Source: Inia geoffrensis
Taxonomy: Eukaryota; Chordata; Mammalia; Artiodactyla; Iniidae
Direction: 5' to 3'
NCBI GenBank assembly: GCA_036417435.1
Contig: CM070919.1
Location: forward strand, 34,216,318-34,280,317
DNA: 64,000 nucleotides
The stretch's first letter is position 1. Every line of letters starts with the position of its first letter. Below the pieces are notes generated by a model. It did not search any database, had not been told where the DNA came from, and worked only from the letters and a program-made list of their open reading frames with translations. The position numbers and the translations under genes are program-made. This document shows positions 33,629 through 45,400 of this stretch, one piece after another.

Positions 33629-35270
33629 GGACCCTCGTCATCCCTGAACACCTTGGTCCTTTTTTCTCTGTTATTCTTCTCTGTGGCTCCTTCGACATCA
33701 TCATTTCATTCTAGGTATTCCGGTTCGTGTTAAGTCCTGTAAGGTCCTTATTTAAGGCATTTCTGTGCTCAGTGAGCCTCTGTACTATCAGCCACAAAAG
33801 ACTAATTGCAAGAAAAGTATGGGGACACTTTTGGAAGAGGACATCAGTTACGAAATGCTTACCCTGCCGAATTGCTGCACCAGTCACCTAAAGAAGAACC
33901 TTCCTGTAGCATATTTAACCAAGTGTCCATTCAAAAGAAATATCATCATAGAAGTCTCTGTCTACTCCCGCCACCCACCCAAGAGATTCTCCAAAGATAG
34001 CTTATGGTAACCCATTCCAGTCTGTGGCTAAAAAATGTCTATAAGTTTCAGCCACTCTCCCTACCACTATCACTCTCATATCTTTAGAAGCTGATCTAGA
34101 GCTCAGTGTTTTAGCTCATTAATATAAACTCACCTCAAGCATATCTCCAACTATTGGACAGCTGACCAGACAATAATCAAGGATTTGGCCAAGATGGAAA
34201 TGGATGAGTGAGGGAGTAGAGATAAGCCTGACTTGATAAGGACCCTTAATGCTGTGGAAGTAAATGTGCTGGCATATGGGAAAAGAACACTTCGTAGATC
34301 ACTGCATTAGCTGCAGAACCACCCATAATAGGCTTCTTGGTTTTCTCTCATCCTCTCACTTGTCAGTCCTCATTCACTTTCCTGTTTTGCCTCTGCATCT
34401 ATTTTATAGCTGGTGGGCTTTCTCACCTGTCAGTCCTCATTTATTTGATTATTTTACTTCTGCATTTGGCCCCATGGCTTCTTAGGCCAATTGAATAGAC
34501 ATCTCCCATCCCAAATTTGAGTCCAATCAGACCTTGCGTCTCCTCTCTAGCACATCATCTCTATGGTTCTATCATTGGTAAAAAGACTTGGGAATTTCCT
34601 GTACCTCTGTTTTGTAGGCAGCCTTTACCAGACAAGTCTTGGCAACCATCAGATAATCTGATTTTCAAAGACTATTAGAACCATCCATTATTCATCAGCA
34701 ACATTGTCTCATGTATCTCTTAGCCATATTTTCTACATCCCAATTTATATGAACTCTCAACCATAGTCAAGAGGGTAATTTTCATGGTGAGAGAGCTTTG
34801 AAATAAATTTATGGAAGACATAAAAATGGTCATGGATTATGGCCTCTGCACCCTTCCGGTGCCTGAATGTATTTGATTTTACAAAGTGAATTTCTGTGCT
34901 ATGCTAAACGTTTAAGATCGTTCATCGATCAGTATAGCACTCATGAAAATTGGGCACGGAGCTCAGTTGATCATTAAAGAGTAAAAAGTTACTCTAAAGA
35001 AAGGCATACCTTCAGCTTTAATATTTTCCATCTCAAATAAGAAACTTATGGAAAAAATACATTTTATTTATGAAAGTTACCCTCTCGTTATTAATCTGAA
35101 GATGTGTGTAGGTGTGTGTGGGTGTGTTTTTCCTGCCAAAGGTGAAAGATGTAAGAAACTTGGTTGCCCATAGAAGGAGAATCTCTGAACAACATTGCTT
35201 TCTTCCTGAATGTTAAAAGGGCAGCCACCGTTAGGATGTGGGCAGGAAATGAGAACAAATATTGTACCAG
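33629..35270. other. Unique DNA with a 67-bp imperfect tandem repeat
   Basis: 34,354-34,420 and 34,421-34,487 are diverged tandem copies sharing 'tctcac.tgtcagtcctcatt' and 'cttctgcat'-like ends. An 81-codon frame at 33,765-34,010 overlaps a 64-codon frame in another phase; neither is recognisable. Confidence 0.45.
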
Positions 35271-35271
35271 A

Positions 35272-35515
35272 TAGCACCAGTAATATTGCCAGGCATTGTT
35301 ATCAGTGCTCTATACACTGGTTTACTTCACTCTTTCAACAACCCTCTGAATCCCATATCCTATTATTATTCCTCCTTTAAATATGAGGATACGGAGACAG
35401 AGAGATTCAAAACTTGCTCAGGTACACAGAAAAAAACGGGAAGTGAAGAGGCAGGGCTCACTCCCGGGCATCCGGGCTCCCGTGTCCTCACTCTGAACCA
35501 CCGTGCCCTGTGCAT
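35272..35515 (-). repeat. MIR SINE
   Basis: Reverse-strand MIR blocks in order: 'ccaggcattgttatcagtgctctataca', 'atcctattattattcctcctttaaatatgagg', 'acggagacagagagattcaaaacttgctcagg', 'aagaggcagggctcactccc'. Confidence 0.75.
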
Positions 35516-35822
35516 CGGCTCCCACTGCGCAGACAAGGACGCGTAACTTGTGTCTTGAGTGTCCGAGAGAAGCAGCTGCTCTGTGTCCAGCAGGAGAACA
35601 GAAGAGATCGAACGACGCTCTGAATGTGTGGTGAGGCAAATTGTCAGCCAGTCCTGACCCTGCATGTGGGTCTGGCTTGTCCCCCCAGGAAGTGACAGAG
35701 AAAATGAACCTTAGGCCAGTGCCATGGTGGCCGCTCCTAGGTTCCCAGCCTATCTGGGGCTAATGGTAACTCTGGTGCTCTCCTTTGTGTTGACCACCGG
35801 TGGGGAATGCTTTTTAAATCTC
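35516..35822. other. Unique, GC-richer DNA
   Basis: No repeat recognised; short antisense frames only. Confidence 0.4.
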
Positions 35823-35917
35823 CCTGCGCTGGCAATAAAGTAGCAGGTAGCCACATGGACGCACTGAGTGCTTGAAATGTGGTTACTGCAATCAAGGAAC
35901 CTACTTCTAAAATCTTA
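35823..35917 (+). repeat. Left arm of a 95-bp inverted repeat
   Basis: The reverse complement of 36,510-36,604 matches this stretch with about 8 mismatches in 95 bp. The shared core includes 'ctggcaataaagtagca' and 'gcttgaaatgtggttactgc', and it runs on to 'aatctta'. The sequence is related to a hAT-type repeat containing 'cttgaaatgtgg'. Confidence 0.95.
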
Positions 35918-36439
35918 CTTTGTTTTAAGGTGAGTGGAGGCATCCCTCATGGTGGCACATTCGTGGCTCAGAGGTAAAGCTTTGAAGGGGTCACAGGGAA
36001 AGTCAGGCAACGCGCCCTCCAGTCACGCTTTCGGCAGACGAGCCCCATTTCAGAAAATGCTTAGGAATGTGTTCCTGTAGCTGTCACAAACGTTTATTAA
36101 CGTTAAAAAGCAGGCCCAGTCAAATCCATTGAGTTTTGGGGCTCCAGAATCCCTGTGAAAGGGAACTCATATACAATCCATAGTGTTGATTTGAATATAA
36201 ACAGATTTCCTTACATGATAAATATTCCATAATGGAGTTTTGACCGAGGAAAAGATAATATGGATCCAGAAAACAAATAATTATAAGTGAAGAAAGACTT
36301 GAGAGTATGATTGCAATGAGGCTGTGGCCTGGAGCACAGCCATATCTGCAAGGCCTGTGTGTTCAGGGAGAGTGAGAAATGTGGTACAAAGGGGAATAAA
36401 CCCGCATTATTTCTCACCCAGTAGAAAGAATCACTCTAA
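35918..36439. other. Spacer between inverted-repeat arms
   Basis: Unique DNA with no recognised element. Confidence 0.5.
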
Positions 36440-36660
36440 AGCCACACTGTCGAATATGGTATCCACTGGCCATATGTGAGTATTTAAATATAAATAAATC
36501 AAAATTAAATAAGATCTTAGAAGTAGGTTCCTTGATTGCAGTAACCACATTTCAAGCACTCAATACATCCATGTGGCTAGATGCTACTTTATTGCCAGAA
36601 CAGGTATAGAACATTTTCATAATCACAGAACATCATATTGTACCGAACTACTTAAAGCAT
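36440..36660 (-). mobile_element. hAT-type non-autonomous DNA transposon (Charlie-like)
   Basis: The order 'actgtcgaatatggtatccactggccatatgtg', an AT-rich middle, 'aaccacatttcaagcactcaatacatccatgtggctag', then 'tagaacattttcataatcacagaac' is that of a common mammalian hAT-derived repeat built around 'ccacatttcaagtgctcaatagcc'. Its 36,510-36,604 portion is the right arm of the inverted repeat. Confidence 0.65.
36510..36604 (-). repeat. Right arm of the 95-bp inverted repeat
   Basis: Inverted partner of 35,823-35,917, about 592 bp away. The two share bases that differ from the usual hAT repeat consensus, so they are unlikely to be two independently aged copies. Confidence 0.95.
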
Positions 36661-36994
36661 AACTTGTTCACTGCCTGGAGGAGGGCATGGGTCTGGAGGT
36701 CGCTAGGAAGAGCAACTTCATTCAGTGAAACCAAGGAAAGAGCAGCAAATGTAGAAGTAGAAGAGGGGCATCATTTATTACACGTGGCACAATACCAGCT
36801 AATCGAGTGGGCAGTGGCTCCAAGGTATGTCAGGGGGAATTTCTACGACAAGGACTCTTTCAAGAGGAAAGACAGCTCGGTGGTTGTAGATAGAGAATTA
36901 CCTGTGCATGAAGCTCTCTGCTTGTGACAAATCATAGTGGTGAGGTATTACAATCATTCACTTATTCTGAGTCGTAAATTTGCAGGTTACACAT
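36661..36994. other. Unique DNA
   Basis: An 87-codon + frame (36,664-36,927) is somewhat GC-richer than its surroundings but shows no family signature or start context. Left unannotated as a gene. Confidence 0.35.
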
Positions 36995-37596
36995 GGGCTA
37001 CACTTTTTCTTTTTTAAATAAAAAATGTTTACTCGTCTCTTTCTGATTAGATAAATAATTCATGTTCATCGTAAATTCTTCAAAAAATGTAGCAAAATGT
37101 AAGAGGAAAGTCAAAAGCACTTGAAATTTTCAATTACTGGAGACGACCAACAATAACCTCTTGGCCAGACAGATGGATAGAGAAATACATATATGCACGT
37201 ATATTATTTTTACATAAATACGATCATTGGTTTTATACTGAATAGCTGTTTTGTTGTAGTATTTTTGTTATAGTCTGGGATATTTTTTTAATCATAGTCT
37301 TTGTATTTGGGGTTTTGCTTTGCTCTCTCCACTAATCCACTTGCTCTTATTGCTCACACAATCAAGTAAAATTTTTATGTTTGTATTTTCCTTATCTGTT
37401 TATGACATTGGGCTTATATCATATACATCTCACTGCAACTTGATTTTTCTCACTTACAGTTATATCATGAAATCTCTTTAAGGCACCCGATGTACAACAG
37501 TTGATCCTTGTGACTGCCTCACATTTCCATGGGGGATGTTCCATGATTTTGTCATCAGGGTCCCTCCTAGTGCTTTAGCTCATTTGCAGGTTTATT

Positions 37597-37638
37597 CTCA
37601 TTACAATGAGGTTCATCCTCATTACAATGGGGTTCATC
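37597..37638 (+). repeat. 21-bp tandem duplication
   Basis: 'ctcattacaatg.ggttcatc' occurs twice, at 37,597-37,617 and 37,618-37,638, with one mismatch. Confidence 0.95.
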
Positions 37639-38493
37639 ATAGCATTCATTTTAGTAACCTCTCCCTTCAAATGTTTACCATATAAACAAATAATAGTTGG
37701 TAAATCTGTGTATTTCCTGGAGTCTTATTAATGGGTCACAGAGGTATTTGCTTTCAATATAAATAGACATTGCCAGACTTTTTTTTCAAAGAAAGCTATA
37801 TAAATTCACCTTTACACCAGCTATGCATGCCTCTATGTTAATTATTCATTACCCCATTAGTGCCAGCACTATTATTATTTTATTTCTGATAATCTGTGCA
37901 GAATTACCTTGTTCTTTTCAGTTATGATTAAAATTTACAATTTAATTTACAACTTTTCTTGTGATATCCAATATATATTTATGTGTTTAGTGGCTATTTG
38001 GTCATCGCTTCTGTAAGCTGTCTACTAAAGACCATTTGCAAACTTTTTTGCTGGGTCTTCTTTCAGATATAAACATGTAGGAACTCTTTCCACTAAGGCT
38101 GCTGTAATGAACAACTCCTGGGAGCCCAACTGTACCTCCCTTCACATTTTAGTCTCGAAGTGTTTACAGAAACCACAATGTAATTTATACAAGCTGGAAT
38201 CATGAAGCAGGGTAGCCCTAATACATATGAGAGAGAACATAAATACTATACATATGATATGTAAATTATATGCATTGCAAATATTTTCCCAGTCTGTACT
38301 TTGTCTTTTGATTATCTTACCCTATATGTTTTATATAACAAATATTTCTATAGTTTTCATTGTAATCCAATAATTTTCCTGACATACTTTCAGAAAGTTC
38401 CTACTTTCTAGTTTATTTCTTTGGTCTCCTAAAATCTTCCAACACTTGTAATTTTATTTTTACATTATAATCTTTAACTCATCTGAAATATAT

Positions 38494-38724
38494 ATATATT
38501 TTTTTTAATTTCTATTTATTTATTTATTTATTTGCTGTACGCGGGCCTCTCACCGTTGTGGCCTCTCCCGTTGCGGGGCACAGGCTCCGGACGCGCAGGC
38601 TCAGCGGCCACGGCTCACGGGCCCAGCCGCTCCGCGGCACGTGGGATCCTCCCGGACCGGGGCACGAACCCGTGTCCCCTGCATCGGCAGGCGGACTCTC
38701 ATCCACTGTGCCACCAGGGAAGCC
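38494..38724 (-). mobile_element. CHR-2-like SINE inside L1
   Basis: Reverse-strand full-length SINE with a (TTTA)n-type tail, 'tgctgtacgcgggcctctcac', and head 'ccaccagggaagcc'. The 11-bp 'ctgaaatatat' at 38,483-38,493 recurs at 38,725-38,735. Confidence 0.96.
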
Positions 38725-39352
38725 CTGAAATATATTTTTGTATATGGTGTGAGGTACAGTTCTACATAAATTTCTTTTAAATGGACAATAATTTGTGTCA
38801 GCCACAGTTTTTAAACTACACAATATTTTCCTGTTGAATTGAAATATCTTCCTTTTCATGTATTGAAAGCTTATAGACTCTGCAGTCTATTTCTGAAATC
38901 TATTCTTTCTACTTATCTTTTTCTAAGTCTGTTCCAATAGCATGCTAACTTGATTATAGTGGCTTTATATTATTTTTCGTATGTCACAAGGGAGTCTCTT
39001 CACCAGCCTCCTGTTTTGCATAAACTACATTTTTGCTAATAGAGACATTATTCTTCAACAGAAACTCAAAAGTTTATTTTAGTAAATTACAGCAGACACT
39101 GTTGAGACTCTAATTAGAATTTTAAAGTATACATCATTTTTTCTTGTTTTCATTTTCTTTCTGTTAAGATCTCAATTTTCAGTTTTTTTTCTTTCACATT
39201 TATTTCATTTTTATCCAGGTTTAAGCTAGTGATATACAAATCTTAAGTGCCACCTCATTGAAATTTAATATGATAAACAGGAGAGTGTCCTTCAGATTAA
39301 AAATCTCTGCTCATTGAAAGAGACTTTTAAGAAAGTTAAAAGCTTGACTGCA

Positions 39353-39490
39353 GAGAATTCTCTGGCTGTCCAGTGGTTAGGACTCTGAGCTTCCACTGCA
39401 TTTCAGGGGGCCTGGGTTCCATCCCTGGCGTCTGGGGACCAAGATCCCGCAAGCCAAAAAAAAAAAAAAAAAAAAGAAAGAAAGAAAGAG
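39353..39490 (+). mobile_element. Short tRNA-derived SINE of a different CHR-related subtype
   Basis: Reads 'gagaattctctggctgtccagtggttaggactctg' (A-box region), 'gggttccatccctgg' (B box), 'aagatcccgcaagcc', then 21 A and a (GAAA)n tail. At about 100 bp without the tail it is the short tRNA-head subtype found in cetaceans and ruminants. The target-site duplication is not clear. Confidence 0.88.
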
Positions 39491-39569
39491 AAAAAATTAC
39501 TTACAGACTAAGATATTTTCAGTGCATAATTTTTTTAAAGAAACAATACACACAAAATATATGAACTGC

Positions 39570-40480
39570 TACAAATAGAATATAAATAGCTGAATCTACA
39601 AAAAGCAAGAAAATCAAATACAAAAGCAAGGTTTAGAATATTCCCAATGTCCCTGTGCCTCACTTGTGCTCACTACAAGCCAATGCCCTTAAAGAAACCA
39701 TATGTTTACTTCTATCCCCATAGCTGATTCTGCTAATTCTTGAACTTTATGTAAATGGAATCACACGGTTTTTTACTCCTCATTTCTGAATTGTCTTTCT
39801 TAACACTGGATTTCTGCTAAGTGCATCACCACAAGTGGGAATATTGGGACTTCTTAATTCTCTTTGTTCTCCTGTGTAACATGGGTCATTTTCTGAGCGT
39901 GTTCAAAAATTTCAATTTATCTTTGGTGTGTCTAGGGGTGTGTGTGTGTGTGTGTATGTGTGTGTGTGTGGGGGGGGTATTGGTATTTACTTTCCTTGGG
40001 ATTCTTTGAGCCTTTAGAATCTGTTATCTGATTTCTTTCATTACTTCTGGGAAATTTGCAGCCATTTTCTCTTCTAATATTTCCTCTGCTCCACTCTCTT
40101 TCTACACCTTCTGGGATTACACTTCCATGTATATTAGACCATCTGATATTGTTCCACAGCTCTAGGCTGCTCTGTTCATTTTTTCCCATTCTTTTTCTTT
40201 TCTTTGTCCATTAGTTTGGATAGCTTCTCACAACCTATCATCAGCATTGCTGATATTTTTTTTAACTGAAGAAACTCAATTTCTGATATAATTTTATTTC
40301 TAACTATTCCGTTTGACCCTTGCTTACATTTTCCAGCTTTCTGCTTATAATTCTCATCTTTTTATACAAGGTGTGGACATTTTCCATTAAATCTTTTAAC
40401 ATATTGCAGTTATTTTAAAGCCTCTCTTTGGATTTCAGATTACTTGGTTGCCTTGCAACTTAAATTCTCTAATGGGATCA
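39570..40480 (-). mobile_element. L1M-type LINE fragments (3'-UTR-like, then 5'-region-like)
   Basis: 39,590-39,810 resembles an L1 3' UTR in antisense ('aactttatgtaaatggaatcacacgg'). 39,830-40,450 resembles the antisense of an old L1 5' region ('cttctgggaaatttgcagccattttctcttc', 'ttagaccatctgatattgttcc'), with close parallels at 50,480-50,620. A (TG)n lies inside. Confidence 0.55.
39937..39977 (+). repeat. (TG)n followed by G8
   Basis: About 33 bp of TG with one 'tat' interruption, ending in eight G. Confidence 0.95.
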
Positions 40481-42787
40481 AGAAAAGTTACACTTTGTAG
40501 ACAATTGAGCTCTTTTTCATTGTTTGGGTATGAATATTATTGTTTGCAACTTTCTGTACTAAGTGGTAGCAGAGGTATACTGTGTATTTATTTTTAATGG
40601 CTACTGCTAAAAAGTTTACACAACTGTTAGACAGATTTAAACACCCACCAGCATTGTCTGTAAAGATAACAAGTTTCTCCAATCCTCATTTATTCTTTGT
40701 GGTTTTCACTTCTCTTAATTGTAACTGTTCTGGTGGAAATGAAGTGATATCTATTGTGATTTTAATTAGCATTTCTTTAATTAGAATTGATGGTTACTGT
40801 CTTTTTTACCCTTACAGTCATTTGGATATCTTTTCCTGTACTGAGTTTTCTCAAGAAATATGCCCCCCCCTTTTATTTTTTCATTTTTTGTAAATTGTGG
40901 TGTCTGTCTCTTTATTTGTAGTTATGGTATGTTCATCTTTTTAAAAATGTACGTATTGAAAACATCTTCTACTATGCAACTAGTCTTTTAACCTCTTAAA
41001 AGTTTCTTTCAATGAACTGAGATTCTTAATCATAAGGATTATCATTATCACTTTCATGATTCTTTTTGCTTCTTTTTAAGAATCTTAGTCTATTAAAATA
41101 ACACACAGATATTCTCCTAAATTTACTCTAGAAAATTTATTGTTTCAGATTTCACAGTTAGGTCTATGATTAGAACTAATTGGATGTATGTTGTGACTGA
41201 TGGGTCTACTTTCACTCTTTTTCAGTTGGATATCTTCCAAATGACCCATATCGTTTATTGAAAAGACCATAATTCCCTCATTGAATTAGAGTGTTGTCAT
41301 TGTTGTAAATCAGATAGCTCCATAAATTAGGTCACTTTGGATTCACTATTCTCTTCCACTGGACCATTTATCTATCATTTTGCTAATACTAACTTTCTAC
41401 CAAATCTTGATATGCAGTAGCAGAAGTTCTCCTTCTTGGAGACAATTGATGTTTAACAATATTGATTCTTCCTATCCATGATCATATTATAACCCTTCGT
41501 TTATTTATATGTTTAAAAATTCCTCTTAGGAATTTTTTTGCAGCTTGCAGTTTATTTTCATATATTAACTGCTCATAATTCTCATATAACTCATAAAAAT
41601 ACATATTCAAATTTCATTTTCTCTTTGCTTGATAATTGTTCATCAAAGTGTGACTAAGTTTTATATAGTAATATTAGATCCAGAGACACTGCTGATCTTA
41701 ATACTTATTTTTTTAAATTATTTTCATTCTATACATATTTCCTGTGAATAATGGCAATTTTTTTAAGACCTATAACATTTTTTCTTTACTTTTTATTTTC
41801 AATGGCAAGGACCTCCAGAGCAATATTAAATAAAAGTGGGAAAAGTCTGAATTCTTACTTCATTCCTAAACTGAAGGGTAAAATATTCAGTATGCCCGCA
41901 TTAGTATCAGTAATAATTGTAATGGTTTTAAATAGGTGCTTCTTACCAGATTAAGGAAGTCCTCCTCTAATTTAGTTTGCTGAGTGCTTTATTTGTCTGT
42001 TCTTTAATCATATGGTTTTTAAAATTAGCAGTGCCCTTTCTGCATCTCTTAAAATGTATTTTTCCCCTTATTTTGATAGGGATGAAATTTATTTGTTTAT
42101 TTATTTTGAGTGATATATTGCAATTCCAGGGTAAACTCTCAGCTTGTCATGATGTGTTATCCTTTTTTACAAATCACTGTATTTAAATTGATAATATTGT
42201 GTTTAAGATTTTTGCATAATTTTAATGGGAGAAACAGATTCCATATTTTATTTAAAGTCCTTATTAATGTCATTTAATGTCCTTGTTAGGTTTGTATCAA
42301 GGCTATGTTAACTTCATAACATGAGTTGGACATTGATTCCTTAATTTCTAGTCTCTAAATAAATTTGTGTAAGATTAGTATTATTTATTCCATCAATGTT
42401 AAGAATTCCCACTGAAACTACTAAGAGTTTTATATATTTGGGAACTTTTTAATGACAGAATCAATTTCTGAAGTAGCTATAGTCTGTATAGAATTTCTAT
42501 TTCTTTTTTGAGTTTTTTTTTCTTTTTCTTTTCAACGAATTTGTCCATTTAATTTAAATTTTCAAACGTATTGTCCTAAAATTATTATAATTTTTTTAAC
42601 TTTTACTAACTGCAGTACCTATATTGATGTACCTTTTCATTAGTGATATTGATAAGTATGTTTTTTTTCTTTCGTGTTTCTTATAAAGTCTTTATAGTGA
42701 CTTTACCAAATTTATAATCTTTTAAAACAACCAATATTTGACCTTTCTGATTTTTCTCTATTGTACCTTTGCTTTTTTGTACTGTAG

Positions 42788-43320
42788 AGTTAAGACTTTA
42801 TTATTTAGAACAGTATTAAATTTACAGAAAAATTAGATTTACATAAGATAGTACGGAGAGTTCCCATAAACCTCCTCAACAAGTTTCCCTTATTGTTGAC
42901 CTTTTTCAGTAGTACGGTACATATGTTACAATTAATGGGCCAGTGTTGATACATTATTATTTTTTTTTTTTTTTTTTTTTTTTGCGGTACGCGGGCCTCT
43001 CACTGCTGTGGCCTCTCCCGCCGCGGAGCACAGGCTCCAGATGCGCAGGCCCAGCGGCCATGGCTCACAGGCCCAGTCGCTCCACGGCATGTGGGATCTT
43101 CCCAGACCGGGGCACGAACCCGCGTCCCCTGCATCGGCAGGCGGACTCTCAACCACCGCGCCACCAGAGAAGCCCTGATACATTATTATTAACTAACCGT
43201 AGTATCAGTAGTTATTCAAATTTCCTTAGTGTCTACCTAGTGTTTTTTTTTTTTTTTTCTGTTCCAAGGTCCCATCCAGGATACCACATTACATTAACTT
43301 TTCACGTGTCCCGGTTCCTA
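42788..43320 (-). mobile_element. L1 3' UTR fragment nested in the older L1
   Basis: 'agactttattatttagaacagtattaaatttacagaaaaatt...gagttcccataaacc' is the same 3'-UTR type as at 18,575. It resumes after the SINE ('agtgtctacctagtg', T run, 'aaggtcccatccaggataccacatt') and stops before ORF2 text of the host L1 resumes. Confidence 0.7.
42962..43175 (-). mobile_element. CHR-2-like SINE
   Basis: Reverse-strand full-length SINE: T tail, 'gcggtacgcgggcctctcac', and head 'gccaccagagaagccc'. Perfect 15-bp duplications 'tgatacattattatt' lie at 42,947-42,961 and 43,176-43,190. Confidence 0.97.
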
Positions 43321-43994
43321 CATTGCATTTTATACACTTGACTTCTGCCTTTATCATTTTAGTTCTTTCTTTATACTTTGAGTTTCATTTTCTGTACTTT
43401 TTTCTAATTTCTTGAACTGATAGCTTATATCACTGTTTTAATTTTTTTCTGTTATGTGTATACAAAGCTATAAATAACTTTAGCTGCACTGCACAATTTT
43501 GATATGCTGTATTTTCATTGAGTTCAAAATATTTTCTACTAGTTCATTTTGTATTTTCTTCTTTTAATCATGTTTGTGATGAAATGTGTTGTTTAATTTC
43601 TAAATATTGGGGTTTTCTAGTTATCTCACTGTTATTGATTTAACTCTATAAGTTTTTGATAGCATGATTTTAATCAACTGAACTTGTGGAGAATTTTCTT
43701 CACAGCAAGATATGATCTAATTTACATGAATATTCTCTGTGCACTTGTAGAGAATGCATATTCTGCAGCTGTAGGAAGTAATGTTCTTTGAATATCAATT
43801 AGGTGAGTTCGTTAATTGTGTTGTTCAAATTCTACATTATTGAATTTGTTTTGGTCATATTCTTCTATTATTTAGAGAGGTGTGTTAAGATCTCTAATGT
43901 AATCATTCATTTTCCTCTTTTTTACCTCTGCTTTTGGGAATTTACTGATGGAAATCCTACTAGTGATGATAATCTTGAGCAATGCATCTACTGA

Positions 43995-44586
43995 TCTATT
44001 TTGCCAGGATGAAGAAATGGCCAGAGATACAGATTTATGCTAATTTATAAGCAGTAGCTCATAGGTTTGCCAGATAACAAAGACTTAAAAAGAACATGAC
44101 CTGAGTACTGGGGACTAGGGTATGTAGGAGAGAGTATATGGAATGACTCCTAAGAATGGAGACAATGTGTAAGACATCTGTATACAATTACATATTCATC
44201 AAAGGGTCCACTGAAGAAGAGCTTCTCAATAATCAGGGGGAAAAGATGAACCATCCTTTGGAACTGTGTCAGCCATTTCTCAAGCCATCCCAGATTCATG
44301 TGCAATGTAGTCATGATAGAAAGGATGAGATAACAAGGATTACCCCTGGCCAAAGCTATTCTGGCTACCGCTACTGCTGAATGCCTAGTCTGCAAACAGT
44401 ATATGTCAATGTTGAGCTTCCTATATACGCCCCTACCCAGTGGAGGGGAAGGGTCCTATAAAATCACTTTGCTGTTGTCTATTACTGGGGAGGCAACAAT
44501 TTGTCCGCATTGAAATAGACACATATTCTCTATGTGCATTTTCTTTTTCTACTGGAAATTTCTATGTCAATGCTATCATAGATAGG

Positions 44587-44632
<46 letters not shown>

Positions 44633-45400
44633 TAATGCCTTACTCACATTATTGGTATCATATAAAATATTAACCAAGCAACTCATTTTATAGAAATAAA
44701 AATTAAGTATACTCCACAGAATTCACTGACTTTATCTCACACCACTTCACGCAGATCTGCCAGCATTATAGAATTTTGGAGCAGTCTATGGAAGACAATA
44801 TTATGGCACCAGCCAGGAGACAACAGGCTCTGAAGTGAGCAGTTGTGCTGGATGTGTTGTATGTTCTGAACCAAAGTCCCAAATAAGATGCAGTTTCTCT
44901 AAAATAAGAACATGTGTGTCCATTGATAAAAGTGGGGATGACTCCTTTGACTATTATTCCTCATAATCCGTTTTAAAACTTTTGCTTCTCCTTCTGTAGC
45001 TTTGTTCTCCCCTAGTTCCCAAGGGAAGAGGGTTTAGTCTGTAGTCACAACAATGGTACCTTTGTACCGTAAGCTTGCCATCTGCCGGTGAACACGGTGG
45101 GTTGCTACTACCACTGAACCACCAGGCATATTAAGGTGTTACTGCACTGGGAGGTGTGATGGATCCTGATCTACCCAGGAGAAATATGGCTACAACCAGG
45201 GCAGAGAAGACCATTCAGGAATCCAAAGAGGTCTCTCCAAAGCTTCCAGTAGTCAAAGTTAATGGAAGACTATAACAACCCACGGTAGCAGGATCCCAAA
45301 CAGCACAGACCCATCAGGAATGATGTTTGGTTCACCGCACGGAGTAAACAACTCCTTGATGAGTCTGTAGTCAGTCTGGGGAAATAACGCTGTCACATAT
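43995..45400 (+). pseudogene. ERVL endogenous retrovirus pol remnant (RNase H end to integrase region)
   Basis: Sense-strand remnants of an ERVL pol gene. Recognisable short blocks in order are 'aacaaagacttaaaaagaacatg', 'ctactgctgaatgcctagtctgc', 'aggcaacaatttgtccgcattgaaatagacac' and 'gttccc.agggaagag', then 'agtcaaagttaatggaagactataacaaccca'. These correspond to the end of reverse transcriptase/RNase H and the integrase domain. Stops, frameshifts and deletions are throughout, and the longest frame is about 74 codons. There is a (GATA)n insert at 44,577. No LTR is joined to it on either side, so it is a truncated, dead fossil. Family assignment is from pattern memory. Confidence 0.75.
44577..44632 (+). 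repeat. (GATA)n microsatellite
   Basis: About 13 units with one 'ggta' interruption near the left end. It lies within the ERVL remnant. Confidence 0.97.

Larger units (their letters stand above)
36995..39050 (-). mobile_element. L1M-type LINE, degraded reverse-strand mosaic
   Basis: 3'-UTR-like text at 37,010-37,250 ('aaataattcatgttcatcgtaaattcttc', 'agacgaccaacaataacc') is followed by ORF2-like antisense text. Examples are 'tggctatttggtcatcgcttctg' and 'ttttcccagtctgtactttgtcttttgattatctt'; 'gtgtgaggtacagttctac' follows after the SINE. A 21-bp tandem duplicate lies at 37,597-37,638. The part 38,095-38,230 looks foreign and unassigned. Confidence 0.65.
40500..43990 (-). mobile_element. L1M-type LINE, long ORF2 region, reverse strand
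   Basis: About 3.4 kb of antisense L1 ORF2 from the 3' side upward. Landmarks are 'attagcatttctttaattag', 'cttccactggaccatttatctatcattttgc', 'aatattgattcttcctatccatga', 'gcttgtcatgatgtgttat' and 'ttttgaattgg'-type blocks, then 'aatattctctgtgcacttgtagagaatgcatattctgc'. It is interrupted by another L1 3' piece and a SINE at 42,788-43,320. All frames are broken. Confidence 0.8.

Noticed and set aside
35440..35760. GC-richer patch considered as a CpG-island promoter
   Set aside because: CpG density and length are too low, and part of it is a MIR fragment.
37597..37638. Possible regulatory direct repeat
   Set aside because: A 21-bp duplication inside degraded L1 is more simply replication slippage.
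44577..44632. Regular short repeats resembling an array
   Set aside because: A simple GATA microsatellite. No spacers, so not CRISPR-like; the host is a mammal in any case.
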